Shown here: piece after piece, positions 40,487 through 48,425 of the stretch | Layout of the letters: every line of letters starts with the position of its first letter | How positions within the stretch are numbered: position 1 is the first letter of the stretch | DNA from: a virus | Reading direction: 5' to 3' (one strand) | Virus record (IMG/VR): IMGVR_UViG_3300037586_004576 | Span: 1 to 53,196 of that record | Length of the DNA: 53,196 bases | The notes under the pieces: model-generated | Database searches by the model: none | The model's input: the letters and a program-made list of their open reading frames with translations, nothing else | What the model was told of the DNA's origin: nothing | Position numbers and translations under genes: made by a program

Positions 40487-41696
40487 GGGTAATTCCGCTC
40501 TCGCGATACTCTCGCATCGTGTGCCATTTCTTCCAGCGTTTACCTACACTCACCTTCAACGGGAACGCAGGATCAGTTTTTAGCACACCCCTGAATGGGT
40601 GCAACATGATTTCGGAAACAGTATCTATCGCTGACTTGATACCACGAGATGTGGGATGGGCAGATATGACTAACGAGTCATGGATTTCAGTAATCAGACA
40701 CTGCGGAATCACTTCCCAAATCCGCCTGATCGACAATTGCATAGCATGAGCAACAGATCCTTGCATCACCCCATTAAGGACCGCCAAATCATTCTTTGCC
40801 TGAGCCCTACGGAATCTACGTTTCAGCAATGTCTCAAGATACCCATTATCACGCGACAAAGTCTGCTTACACCGCCCAATCCAATCACCAAGTTGTGGGT
40901 AGACAGATGAGAGAGCGGCACTAGTAAAGTCCATTGAGTTAATCGACTTCAGCAGATATGTCTTACATTCATCCCTAGTCAACAAATCAGTCGTCGCCCC
41001 CTTATTTAACTCCTCCATCATAACCATATATGGATCAGACGATTCAAAAGCAACCTGAAGGTTCTCATCCTGGGATAGTAATGACGCCACGCGAATATCA
41101 GCACAAATCCAATCAAAATGAATCAAAATCGAATCATCCGGCATAGCTGTAGATCGAATTTTATCATTATTAGAGTATCCCTGAATATTGAATTTAGTAG
41201 TCTTGCTGCGTCCAGAAAACGTCTTCTGCGACCAAACCGGCTTTTCAAGTCCGTAGTTAACCAACAGCCCCTTATCCTCTAAATCCTGGTAGACCACAGC
41301 AGCATTGGCCATAACACGCTGATATTCCCGAGTCGGTGCTCCAACCATTTTGGCCAAGATTTTACGGACCAAAGCATGATCACTTTGCTTCTTCCCAGTT
41401 GATCTAACATCAGGAAGATGAAGATCATAAATGTTATAATGAGTAGTGTCCCGTGGTATATTAAAAGCCTGAATATGGCTTTTAAAGTCAGATAAAACAA
41501 CTGGGCGGCCCTGAGTATTAGCCAACAAGATTAAATTTCGAATAATCTTGGTTTGTTTAAAGAGATCGGCGATAGATTTACGATCGCCAGCACGATACAA
41601 CTCTGCCAAAACCACTTGACCACCGTCAAAAATTCCGGTGCATCTGGGGAGTCTAGTAACGTGATCAAATAATGTGTAAACATAAAGATTGCTCAT
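40386..41696 (-). CDS. Diverged family A DNA polymerase-like protein
   Basis: About 436 residues from ATG 41694-41696 (ATG 41699 is adjacent; GAGG lies just upstream). Family A palm landmarks: motif A as 'LIHFDWICADIRVASLLSQDENL', a diverged motif B region 'RDECKTYLLKSINSMDFTSA', then 'NDLAVLNGVMQGSVAHAMQLSIRRIW' (like N-x-P-I-Q-G-[ST]-A-A-D) and motif C 'LITEIHDSLVIS', where the usual H-D-E is H-D-S. The N-terminal part lacks a recognisable 3'-5' exonuclease. It is much shorter than Pol I. It may be a replicative or repair polymerase with the separate exonuclease at 37561. The acidic 3' end overlaps the next gene. Confidence 0.7.
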   Translation of the reverse strand: MSNLYVYTLFDHVTRLPRCTGIFDGGQVVLAELYRAGDRKSIADLFKQTKIIRNLILLANTQGRPVVLSDFKSHIQAFNIPRDTTHYNIYDLHLPDVRSTGKKQSDHALVRKILAKMVGAPTREYQRVMANAAVVYQDLEDKGLLVNYGLEKPVWSQKTFSGRSKTTKFNIQGYSNNDKIRSTAMPDDSILIHFDWICADIRVASLLSQDENLQVAFESSDPYMVMMEELNKGATTDLLTRDECKTYLLKSINSMDFTSAALSSVYPQLGDWIGRCKQTLSRDNGYLETLLKRRFRRAQAKNDLAVLNGVMQGSVAHAMQLSIRRIWEVIPQCLITEIHDSLVISAHPTSRGIKSAIDTVSEIMLHPFRGVLKTDPAFPLKVSVGKRWKKWHTMREYRESGITHVQQKKQDEGSAADQEEISGAEAEEEKAGREET

Positions 41697-41737
41697 CATA
41701 GCCTCGACACCTATCAACACAGGCAAACAAGGCCGTG

Positions 41738-42322
41738 TCAGAAATCAATTGGTTTTCTCACTATCCACGAATTCGTCCCACGACCTGGTAGCTCAGATGT
41801 ATAGTGAGCCTCTAATCTGACTTCCGACAAGAATTCATTGAGTGCTTCACGCGGTGCCATCGTACTTGTTATCACCCCGTTTTCTTGCACTACCTTATGG
41901 AATATATGACCACAAAATAAACCGCCATTTTTCACCTTTGGCCACCAGGTATCGATTCCCTCTTTGACACTTACCCGATCATGACCTATATCATAATAAA
42001 CAAAATCTAGGGAACCATTTGGGATGAGACCAGCTGCCGTCTGGTGGTCTAGACGTAGAATTACACTCCGCCCAAGATATGGAAACAACTTGAGAGAAGC
42101 GGAGATATAGTCGCTGATATTTTCTGTCTCGGACTTACTGGGGTGGCACCAGAAGTCTACTGAGTACAGGAGTGATAACTCAGATTTGGCTAATAAATAT
42201 GTTGAGTAGTCGGCATGTTTAACACCAACTTCCGCACCATAACCAACTAGACCTAAAGCGGTGAGTAATTTGGGTATATCACGACGATGAGTGACTACAG
42301 AGAGGAGTTGATCATAATCCAT
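41738..42322 (-). CDS. Class I SAM-dependent methyltransferase
   Basis: 194 residues from ATG 42320-42322. The SAM-binding loop is 'GYGAEVGVKHADYSTYLLAKSEL', followed by 'LYSVDFWCHP' (acidic end of strand 2), 'LDFVYYDIGHDRVSVKEGIDTWWPKVKNGGLFCGH' (strand 4, motif D-x-G-H and K-x-G-G). This is the Methyltransf_24-type pattern often used for sugars or small metabolites. No DNA-recognition domain is present, so a DNA methylase is less likely. It overlaps the upstream gene's stop by one base. Confidence 0.75.
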   Translation of the reverse strand: MDYDQLLSVVTHRRDIPKLLTALGLVGYGAEVGVKHADYSTYLLAKSELSLLYSVDFWCHPSKSETENISDYISASLKLFPYLGRSVILRLDHQTAAGLIPNGSLDFVYYDIGHDRVSVKEGIDTWWPKVKNGGLFCGHIFHKVVQENGVITSTMAPREALNEFLSEVRLEAHYTSELPGRGTNSWIVRKPIDF

Positions 42323-42810
42323 CACTCTTCTTCAGCTGGAGTCGAGGTAGCTTTATCTATCTCTTTTCCCAAATGCGGTCCCGGAGTGGTCAGATAATGC
42401 TTCCTCTTAGGGTCGTATTGACCTTCTTTCTTCAATTGCTGATCGATATGATCAACTTCCCCATCTACCCGATATGGGGCATATGGATCATCGTTAGCCA
42501 GTTTATGCCTATTCATGTCCCGTTTGGCACCAGCTCGATCAAGCCATCCATACCCCTTTGTATACCCATAAATCTGGGCACCATAGAAACTTTTTTCACA
42601 GTTGTGGCCATGGCATCTAGGGCATTCGGTTGCCTCATGCAATTCTTCTTCTGTCGGTTGCATCGCGTGCGAGGTCTCGAACAGCACCAATTCTTCGTAA
42701 ATCTCAATAGGAAACTCGGATTCCCCATTGCTATTCACCACTAGATGGTCAGCGTATTGTTCGCGTGCGGCTTTCTCGCAGTCAAAACAGTGGTAATTGT
42801 AGTTCGCCAT
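42322..42810 (-). CDS. Zinc-binding protein, 162 aa
   Basis: 162 residues. It has 'NYHCFDCEKAARE' at the N-terminus and 'TECPRCHGHNCEKSFYG' in the middle, two C-x2-C pairs, as in FmdB-type zinc ribbons, then 'GYTKGYGWLDRAGAKRDMNRHKLANDDPYAPYR'. The G-Y-G-W-L-D-x-x-G-x-K-R-D-M block is something I have seen in large-phage proteins without a known function. It overlaps both neighbours by one base and is co-translated with the GroES-like gene. Confidence 0.6.
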   Translation of the reverse strand: MANYNYHCFDCEKAAREQYADHLVVNSNGESEFPIEIYEELVLFETSHAMQPTEEELHEATECPRCHGHNCEKSFYGAQIYGYTKGYGWLDRAGAKRDMNRHKLANDDPYAPYRVDGEVDHIDQQLKKEGQYDPKRKHYLTTPGPHLGKEIDKATSTPAEEE

Positions 42811-43250
42811 CAGTCACCTTTATAACGCTCCCACGGCAACTGCTTATGCAATTTGCAGAGAACATTTCGTTCAGAAACGAGTACGATTTTGTGTCCTGCG
42901 TAGGGAGGGCTGTCGGAGGCGATTTGGGCGACGATGTTCTTTCCGAACATTACCACATCACCTACTGATAATTGCGGTGGTAACCGGCCACCAGCATTAT
43001 CAGAAACACCAGGTCCTACACCCACTACCAAACCTTCGAACTTATACTTAGAGTCCGAGTCTGGTACGACAATACTCCCCATATCCACTTCAAATTGGAG
43101 GATAGCCACGAAATCATTCAGACACTGAACTTCGCGGACTTGGATAGGGCCATCTTGCTCTGCCATAACAGTAGCCAATCCTTCCGGGACTTCTGGACTT
43201 CTCCCGGCTTTTTCCTCTTTCTGCAGCTTCTCGCTCTTTGGTGTCGCCAT
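42810..43250 (-). CDS. GroES-like co-chaperonin (gp31-type)
   Basis: 146 residues. After a charged N-terminal extension, the Cpn10 fold is visible: 'LNDFVAILQFEVDMGSIVVPDSDSK', 'FEGLVVGVGPGVSDNAGG', 'LSVGDVVMFGKNIVAQI' and 'HKIVLVSERNVLCKL', matching the G-x-[IV]-x-[IV]-P, G-x-V-x-x-x-G-x-G, and V-G-D-x-V-x-[FY] landmarks of GroES. The stretch 'EVDMGSIVVPDSDSKY' is at the mobile loop. Phages such as T4 (gp31) and RB49 (CocO) encode such co-chaperonins to fold their major capsid protein with host GroEL. No GroEL gene is in the window. Confidence 0.78.
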   Translation of the reverse strand: MATPKSEKLQKEEKAGRSPEVPEGLATVMAEQDGPIQVREVQCLNDFVAILQFEVDMGSIVVPDSDSKYKFEGLVVGVGPGVSDNAGGRLPPQLSVGDVVMFGKNIVAQIASDSPPYAGHKIVLVSERNVLCKLHKQLPWERYKGD

Positions 43251-43283
43251 AATTGGTCTCCATTTATCTCTTTGAGTGACCTG

Positions 43284-43505
43284 CTATTTACTCTCAGAGA
43301 CCTTAGTCTCAGCGAAGTGGGTTATTGGTGTTTCCGGATTCTCGACGAACAATACTTTTGTCTTTCTCTTCGGGACGGCTGGGGAGGTACCACCAACTTT
43401 GACCTGTTGGCCTGACCCATCGGCACACAAGGTGAATCCTCCCCGCTGGATGGTTTCAGCCAATGTTGGCGACACGTCCACGTCCACTATTACTCTAAGT
43501 TTCAT
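43284..43505 (-). CDS. Hypothetical protein, 73 aa
   Basis: 73 residues. It begins MKLRVIVDVDVSPTLAE, a beta strand and turn, and ends with a Lys-rich part ('VPKRKTKVLFVENPETP'). Its ATG overlaps the last bases of the DnaB-like gene's stop (43502-43505). Despite the M-K-L-R start, the residues after it do not form an I-x-E site within the first ten positions, so I do not count it among the tagged proteins. Unknown function. Confidence 0.5.
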   Translation of the reverse strand: MKLRVIVDVDVSPTLAETIQRGGFTLCADGSGQQVKVGGTSPAVPKRKTKVLFVENPETPITHFAETKVSESK

Positions 43506-44842
43506 GTTTCTTCTCTAACAAGCATGTTGTTGTAATTGATGGTGCAGTTCACAGTTTCATGCTTAGGTCCATTACGATTTTTGGCGATAAACATGCTCAA
43601 TCTTGGAAGAGGCGTTGCCTGTCGTTGTGATTCAGATTGATTAAGACTAACCACATAATCCAATGAGAATTGCTTGGCAAAACTCTCCGCAGCCTTAGTC
43701 AAATCAGCTACACCTTCACCGGACGCACCACTACGGTTAGTTTGCGTCGCGGTGAAGACTAAAACATTCTCATTCTTCGCAAGACCTCGAATCTCATTTG
43801 CGACATGTTTTTGCCGTGTGTAGTCATCCTTGTTCAAAGCAGGGTGACGGCTCATCATCAAATCCATGTAGTCTAAGATGACTACATCCGGCCTGAACCC
43901 ATCGGTTCGCCGAAGATTATCTAATAGAGCATAAACATGGCTCACACTACATTCATCAGGTGGCCATTCGAAGATAGCGAATCTCTTGTTATACGTCTGT
44001 TTCATTTGGGCGATAATACGCTCGATATAATTACGTTTTTCAGGTATCTCATCGAGACGCACATCAGTAGCTGCACCCAAACACCGCATCGCAGTTTTGA
44101 TCGTATCCAGTTCGAAAGTAATCAACAGGACATCCTGTCCCGGTTTACCATTCTTGCCAATACCCTTTAAAGACGAGATAGCATTATTGCAGAGGACAAT
44201 AGACTTACCAACGTTCGTCGCCGCCAACCAGCATACCACTTCTTTAGTAGATGGACCGCCATTATTCAGTTTACGGTCAAGACTCGGAAATCCGGTGGTC
44301 TTATGGTCAATAACATCTGGCTCAAACAAAATCTCGTAATTATCTAGAAACCAAAATGCCTGCTGCCCAACATCAGCGATACGATTAGCACTCTCAACTA
44401 TAGATTCCAGTTCTTCATAATCCCCTCTAGCATAAGCTTCCTGTGCCTCTTCACTATAAATCAACCCATACGCCCTATCCTGTGCCCACCGTAATAAGGT
44501 ATCCTTAATGATCGGTACCTCACGGGGATCAGATGGACGATCCACCAGCTCCAAAATTCGCTGCCATGGATCGTCCTCGGTCAGAGAGGCAACCATCTTG
44601 TCCCGTAACAAAGGGCGTGGCGGTACAACATTGTGTTTCTCAAAAGAATTGAGAATCTCTGCTATCACCCACCGGCATTCAAGACTACCAAACATCTCTG
44701 GCTTCATAAATCTCCCAACCGAAGTAAAGAACTCCGGATGATCGAGAGCCAGTGATATTATCGCCTCTTCTTGATATGGCCCAAAAGGTTTGATCTCATC
44801 TGAATCTTCAGTCAAGTCTTGGAGCTTCGATAACGTAGACAT
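43502..44842 (-). CDS. DnaB-like replicative helicase
   Basis: 446 residues. The N-terminal helical domain (about 1-150) is followed by the RecA-like motor: Walker A 'LAATNVGKSIVLCNN' (G-x-T-N-V-G-K-S type), 'DVLLITFELDTIKTAMR' (the E of motif 1a), Walker B 'PDVVILDYMDLMMS', 'NVLVFTATQTNRSG' (sensor-like Q), and C-terminal 'SLDYVVSLNQSE'. Residues after it include a 'KNRNGPK' finger as in DnaB. It unwinds DNA at the phage fork. Length matches DnaB (about 450). Its position near RecA and SSB supports a phage replisome. Confidence 0.9.
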   Translation of the reverse strand: MSTLSKLQDLTEDSDEIKPFGPYQEEAIISLALDHPEFFTSVGRFMKPEMFGSLECRWVIAEILNSFEKHNVVPPRPLLRDKMVASLTEDDPWQRILELVDRPSDPREVPIIKDTLLRWAQDRAYGLIYSEEAQEAYARGDYEELESIVESANRIADVGQQAFWFLDNYEILFEPDVIDHKTTGFPSLDRKLNNGGPSTKEVVCWLAATNVGKSIVLCNNAISSLKGIGKNGKPGQDVLLITFELDTIKTAMRCLGAATDVRLDEIPEKRNYIERIIAQMKQTYNKRFAIFEWPPDECSVSHVYALLDNLRRTDGFRPDVVILDYMDLMMSRHPALNKDDYTRQKHVANEIRGLAKNENVLVFTATQTNRSGASGEGVADLTKAAESFAKQFSLDYVVSLNQSESQRQATPLPRLSMFIAKNRNGPKHETVNCTINYNNMLVREET

Positions 44843-45180
44843 TAGGTTCCCGCTGTAGGCTCAATACAAATACTCGCCCGTTGTGCCTGAATCTGAGCCA
44901 GCTGCCGGGCAGCATTAGCTTCAGCTAAAGACAGGGCGTCACACAAAGGCACGAAATCGCTTTCTGTGAAATACAAGATCATGCCCGCTACCGCAGTAAT
45001 GCGATCCCCATGGTGCGATACAGCAGTAGGTTGCGGAGCCTTAGCAGAAATAGAGTATATCCAAGTCCCATTAGCACGACTAATACCACTGACACGAACG
45101 GCTTCCAAGAAACCGAGGGCAGCCGATTCCTTCAGGTATACTACCTCATTAATATCATAGAGTGGTGATTCAATCGCCAT
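44842..45180 (-). CDS. Hypothetical protein, 112 aa
   Basis: 112 residues. 'SPLYDINEVVYLKESAALGFLEAVRVSGI' then 'GTWIYSISAKAPQPTAVSHHGDRI' and 'FTESDFVPLCDALSLAEANAARQLAQIQAQRASI' form a beta part and a long C-terminal helix. I have seen similar 'VYL-x-E-S-A-x-x-G-F-L-E' proteins next to RecA in large phages, with no assigned role. Its ends overlap both DnaB (1 base) and RecA (11 bases), so it is probably co-translated with the recombination machinery. Confidence 0.6.
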   Translation of the reverse strand: MAIESPLYDINEVVYLKESAALGFLEAVRVSGISRANGTWIYSISAKAPQPTAVSHHGDRITAVAGMILYFTESDFVPLCDALSLAEANAARQLAQIQAQRASICIEPTAGT

Positions 45181-46309
45181 CGTTTAGTGCCTCCGAGATA
45201 TTCTCAATTACCGCATCATGTTCGGACTGCGAGATCAAGGTACCAGCAGCTCTGGCCTTCGCTTTCTTCTTCTCGATCTCCGCATAGAGTCCATTGTAGA
45301 TTTGGTTCCTGAGATCATCGGCGAGTGCCACATCTAACCTCAACTTATCGTAGGCGTTCGCCATCCCATTGCCAAGTGTCTCCTTACCAAAATTGACAAA
45401 ATGCCCCTTCTTGGTCAAGATGCCAGAATCCAACCCCACTTTCACTAACGACTCGATCGTATCAATTCCAGATACGGGGTCACCACTATAAATCTTGAAC
45501 TCAAACTCACGGAAGGGCTGCCCAATCTTGGTCTTGATGAATTTGCACTTCGGGCTGAATCCGATAACCTTATTATCATCCTTAACCTTAGAACCCTTCG
45601 TCAAGTCCATGCGTGCAGAAGTATAATGTCTCAGTGCCCTGCCGCCGGGAGTAGTTTCGGGATTCCCGAACATAACCCCAATCTTCTCGCGGATTTGATT
45701 GATGAAAATGATAGTACACTTATTCTTCGCCGATGCGGCATGGATTTTCCGCATCGATTGACTCATCAAGCGAGCCAAGGCACCAATCTGGACATCACCA
45801 ATTTCACCATCGATTTCGCATTGTGGTGTCAAGGCCGCAACAGAATCGAGAATAACTAGATCCACCAATCCACTATCAGCAACACGTTGGACTAACTTTA
45901 GTGCCTCATCACCACTATTAGGCTGGGAGAACAATAGAGTCTCCCAATTCACCCCACATGATTGTGCCCAATCCGGGTCCACCGCGTGTTCCACGTCAAT
46001 GAAGGCGGCCACACCACTCCGGTCTTTGTCCTCGAAATAATGCCGCTGACAAGCTGCCGCAAGATGGTGGCATAGAGTAGTCTTGCCACAGCTCTCTACC
46101 CCAAAGATCTCGAGAATCCTACCGCGAGGAATACCCCCAACACCAATCTCACGATCCAATTGGGCAATACCAGAAGGCCAGACCTCCACATCGACAATAG
46201 CATCCTGACCCATAATTAATGTGCCAGCACCATATTCCTTATCACATTGGGCACGTAGCTCATTGAGATCCTTGGGCTTTGGGGCCACCTTCTTCTTCTC
46301 TTTCGCCAC
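45170..46309 (-). CDS. recA: RecA recombinase (bacterial type)
   Basis: About 380 residues from GTG 46307-46309, with GGAG 9 nt upstream. Walker A is 'EIFGVESCGKTTLCHHLAA', 'VAAFIDVEHAVDPDWAQSCGV' matches the conserved E/D-H-A-x-D-P region, Walker B 'VDLVILDSVAALTP', and the L2 loop 'FINQIREKIGVMFGNPETTPGGRALRHY' is close to cellular RecA (F-x-N-Q-x-R-x-K-I-G-V-M-F-G-N-P-E-T-T-P-G-G). This is a bacterial RecA rather than a T4 UvsX. It would drive strand exchange and recombination-dependent replication. The first codons overlap the upstream 102-aa gene. The alternative TTG at 46324 lacks a Shine-Dalgarno. Confidence 0.95.
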   Translation of the reverse strand: MAKEKKKVAPKPKDLNELRAQCDKEYGAGTLIMGQDAIVDVEVWPSGIAQLDREIGVGGIPRGRILEIFGVESCGKTTLCHHLAAACQRHYFEDKDRSGVAAFIDVEHAVDPDWAQSCGVNWETLLFSQPNSGDEALKLVQRVADSGLVDLVILDSVAALTPQCEIDGEIGDVQIGALARLMSQSMRKIHAASAKNKCTIIFINQIREKIGVMFGNPETTPGGRALRHYTSARMDLTKGSKVKDDNKVIGFSPKCKFIKTKIGQPFREFEFKIYSGDPVSGIDTIESLVKVGLDSGILTKKGHFVNFGKETLGNGMANAYDKLRLDVALADDLRNQIYNGLYAEIEKKKAKARAAGTLISQSEHDAVIENISEALNDGD

Positions 46310-46568
46310 GTGATAATCTCCCAAGTCGACTTGTGATCTTTTCTAATGTATAGCCAGCAATTTTTAACACGTCAGCAGCGGGGATACGGATCGTAACATT
46401 GTTCTTCACGACCAACAAATGATCTTCGGCCACAATCGCAGCCACCGACCATATCCCACCAGGTTGTGCTTCAGAGGTAGATGGAGCAGATAAATAATCG
46501 ACATTTTTAGTAGTCATCAGCCTGACCTGATCGAACCTACCAATTTTCGTTTGTTGTTGTTCCGCCAT
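46260..46568 (-). CDS. Hypothetical protein, 102 aa
   Basis: 102 residues. 'KIGRFDQVRLMTTKNVDYLS', 'GGIWSVAAIVAEDHLLVVKNNVTIRIPAADVLKIAGY' form a small beta-barrel-like domain (SH3-like pattern ending 'V-T-I-R-I-P-x-x-D-V'), followed by a charged tail that overlaps the RecA start by 50 bases. Common pattern of phage proteins near RecA. Function unknown. Confidence 0.55.
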   Translation of the reverse strand: MAEQQQTKIGRFDQVRLMTTKNVDYLSAPSTSEAQPGGIWSVAAIVAEDHLLVVKNNVTIRIPAADVLKIAGYTLEKITSRLGRLSRGEREEEGGPKAQGSQ

Positions 46569-46583
46569 ACAGTCACTCTTCGT

Positions 46584-46592
46584 TCAAAATTA
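46584..46592 (+). promoter_or_regulatory. TCAAAATTA promoter-like element
   Basis: Plus strand T-TCAAAATTA, 25 nt before the ATG at 46618; GGAGGA follows. A leadered version of the recurring element, in front of the operon with the triple-tagged gene. Confidence 0.35.
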
Positions 46593-46617
46593 CCAATGGA
46601 TTTCTCGGAGGATAAAA

Positions 46618-47157
46618 ATGGCACTGAATAAGAATGAAAAGCTTGTCCTGGAGGCCATCGATTCGATGCTCCAGCAGGACGCCAAACTAGGTTTGGTCAT
46701 CCACGACAAGCAGCACGAAGAAACCGGTGCGGCCGAACGTGGATATGAATATCTACATGGCCAAATCGACGATATGTTCCAGGTCAAGGCCGCCGAACTA
46801 GTACACGCAGAAAGCGTTTGCCAAGCATTCCGCTCAGTGCATAATTATAAGTATGTCGACGATCCATCCTTCGGCACCGCTATGGAAAAGCAAATGGTGG
46901 CCCAAGCAGTGCCAGCCGCCGAACGCACCAAAGCCACCGACTTCGTCCCAGCCATTATCAAAGAGCTGAAGACCGAACAAAAAGAATGGCAAGAGAAGGA
47001 TTTCGGATTCAACCCAGCATTAAACGAAATCCGCGAAGCCAGCAAGCCCGAACAACCGATGGACTTCAATATCGAAGAAGTCGATGGCTGGCCCACTGAC
47101 TCAAATGTCGATTGGGATCCGGGCAACGCAAGTCCTGACCGGACTCCCAGTGACTAA
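46618..47157 (+). CDS. Hypothetical protein, 179 aa, partner of tagged gene
   Basis: 179 residues, acidic and helical: 'NEKLVLEAIDSMLQQDAKLG', 'AAERGYEYLHGQIDDMFQVKAAELVHAESVCQAFRSV', then 'DFVPAIIKELKTEQKEW' and an acidic tail ending in Asp/Pro repeats. Strong GGAGGA precedes the ATG. The stop TAA overlaps the ATG of the triple-tagged gene (TAATG at 47155-47159), so their translation is coupled and they may act together. No signal peptide and no leader of the I-x-E type. Family unknown. Confidence 0.6.
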   Translation: MALNKNEKLVLEAIDSMLQQDAKLGLVIHDKQHEETGAAERGYEYLHGQIDDMFQVKAAELVHAESVCQAFRSVHNYKYVDDPSFGTAMEKQMVAQAVPAAERTKATDFVPAIIKELKTEQKEWQEKDFGFNPALNEIREASKPEQPMDFNIEEVDGWPTDSNVDWDPGNASPDRTPSD

Positions 47158-48149
47158 TGAAACTCTTCCAGATCTCTGAATCTGATTACGACGGACTCGA
47201 AGATGCCGATGAGTTCGCATCTAACTGTAATTATTGCGGCGAGCTCTATGAACAAACCAATATACCGTGTATTGGTGGGTGTGGCAAAGAAGTACCACTA
47301 GATATCTGTGCTCAATGTGCGGGACGTCACGAGGATCGCGAATCATATTCTTTTAACGCACAAAGATGGTGTCCAAATTGCTGGGGCAGTAGACATTGGG
47401 CAAAACCAGTATCTGAATCTGATTACGACGGACTCGAAGATGCCGATGAGTTCGGCGAACCTTCTCTAGGTCCGTGCTATGGCTGCAGAATGGATGTCCC
47501 AGAAGACAGCGTCGGCCCTTGGGTATGTGACAGATGCGATATCGCTGTCCACTTCAGTTGTGCGATGCCGACCCAAAAAGACATTCACCAATACGACAGC
47601 CAACGGGAAGGAATCACATCGACCGGCTGGTACTACCGCCCAGAACCAGGGCAATATTTTCGCCAAAATCACAATGTTCTCCAGGGTCAGCGAGTACTAG
47701 CTGCCACTCGATGCTACGACGTCTACACTTGCCCAAATTGTGCCAAAACTGGGAACTTAACGGAATCGTCTGATTACGACGGTCTCGAGGACGCGGACGA
47801 ATTCGAGAAGGACTACGAGATAGAATGGAGATCGGTTTACCAATTCACCATAGCATGCGACCAAGTCACACTCCTGATTGACGTCAATAGTCCCCAACGG
47901 TGGGATGTGATGTTCGGTGAGAACATCATAGATGATTTCGACCTCAGCTTCATCCAGGAGCTTGCCACCTGGTTAGGAGTCCAATTCTATCATCAGACGT
48001 CGTATGAGAAGTTGACCGAAATGATTAAAGATAAGGTCTACCTCAGAGCGTACAAAGATAATAGGTGGCGCTGGCCTCCGCAATGGGGCCGCCTCTGGGA
48101 ACCTCCTCAAGGTTTCCCACCAAAAGAACCACCTGATTGGTATTATTAA
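47157..48149 (+). CDS. Triple-tagged modular zinc protein (three SDYDG elements), 330 aa
   Basis: Starts M-K-L-F-Q-I-S-E, then SDYDGLEDADEF (residues 9-20), zinc domain 1 ('CNYCGE', 'PCIGGCGKEV', 'CAQCAGRH', 'CPNCWG'), then VSE and element 2 (88-99), zinc domain 2 ('CYGCRMDV', 'VCDRCDIAVHFSCAM', 'YTCPNCAK'), then LTES and element 3 (205-216), and a C-terminal non-zinc domain ending in a Trp/Pro-rich tail. Each element follows an [LIV]-x-E, so a prohead protease could cut the chain into leader, two zinc peptides and the tail domain. Elements 1 and 2 are identical over about 40 bp; element 3 differs at synonymous sites. Confidence 0.75.
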   Translation: MKLFQISESDYDGLEDADEFASNCNYCGELYEQTNIPCIGGCGKEVPLDICAQCAGRHEDRESYSFNAQRWCPNCWGSRHWAKPVSESDYDGLEDADEFGEPSLGPCYGCRMDVPEDSVGPWVCDRCDIAVHFSCAMPTQKDIHQYDSQREGITSTGWYYRPEPGQYFRQNHNVLQGQRVLAATRCYDVYTCPNCAKTGNLTESSDYDGLEDADEFEKDYEIEWRSVYQFTIACDQVTLLIDVNSPQRWDVMFGENIIDDFDLSFIQELATWLGVQFYHQTSYEKLTEMIKDKVYLRAYKDNRWRWPPQWGRLWEPPQGFPPKEPPDWYY

Positions 48150-48182
48150 TGGACACTAACCCCGTCAAATGGCCAAATTAGC

Positions 48183-48425
48183 GTGAAATTGCGGCAAATC
48201 AACGAAAACCTGATCATGCAGCAAGTCCGGGGGCAACTACTCAGGTCTGGGCCGTTCGCCGCACGTCCATTCGTCACATCCAACCAACTCTATGATTCAT
48301 CTAGAGGGATGGATTCTGGTACCAGGGTATCTAGTGGCACTTATCTCCCAACCGGGGTGCCGCAAAAACCACGACACCGCCAATACCTCGGTATGGAAGC
48401 AAGACCAGGGACGATCAGACTCTAA
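48183..48425 (+). CDS. Small tagged protein with MKLRQINE leader, 80 aa
   Basis: 80 residues starting (GTG 48183) M-K-L-R-Q-I-N-E-N-L, leader ending I-N-E. The mature part is basic and low in acidic residues ('QQVRGQLLRSGPFAARPFVTSN', 'QYLGMEARPGTIRL'). A size and composition like this resemble T4 internal proteins IPI-IPIII, small basic proteins carried in the head. It lies 33 bp after the triple-tagged gene on the same strand. No Shine-Dalgarno is obvious. Confidence 0.55.
   Translation: MKLRQINENLIMQQVRGQLLRSGPFAARPFVTSNQLYDSSRGMDSGTRVSSGTYLPTGVPQKPRHRQYLGMEARPGTIRL

Noticed and set aside
43284-43505. M-K-L-R start of the 73-aa protein as a tag
   Set aside because: No I-x-E follows in the first ten residues, the sequence continues as an ordinary beta strand, and it has no SDYDG element.
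43502-44842. DnaB-like N-terminus containing D-L-T-E-D-S as a tag leader
   Set aside because: It resembles the L-I-T-E-D leader, but it lies in the normal N-terminal domain of a cytoplasmic helicase and lacks the rest of the leader pattern; most likely chance.
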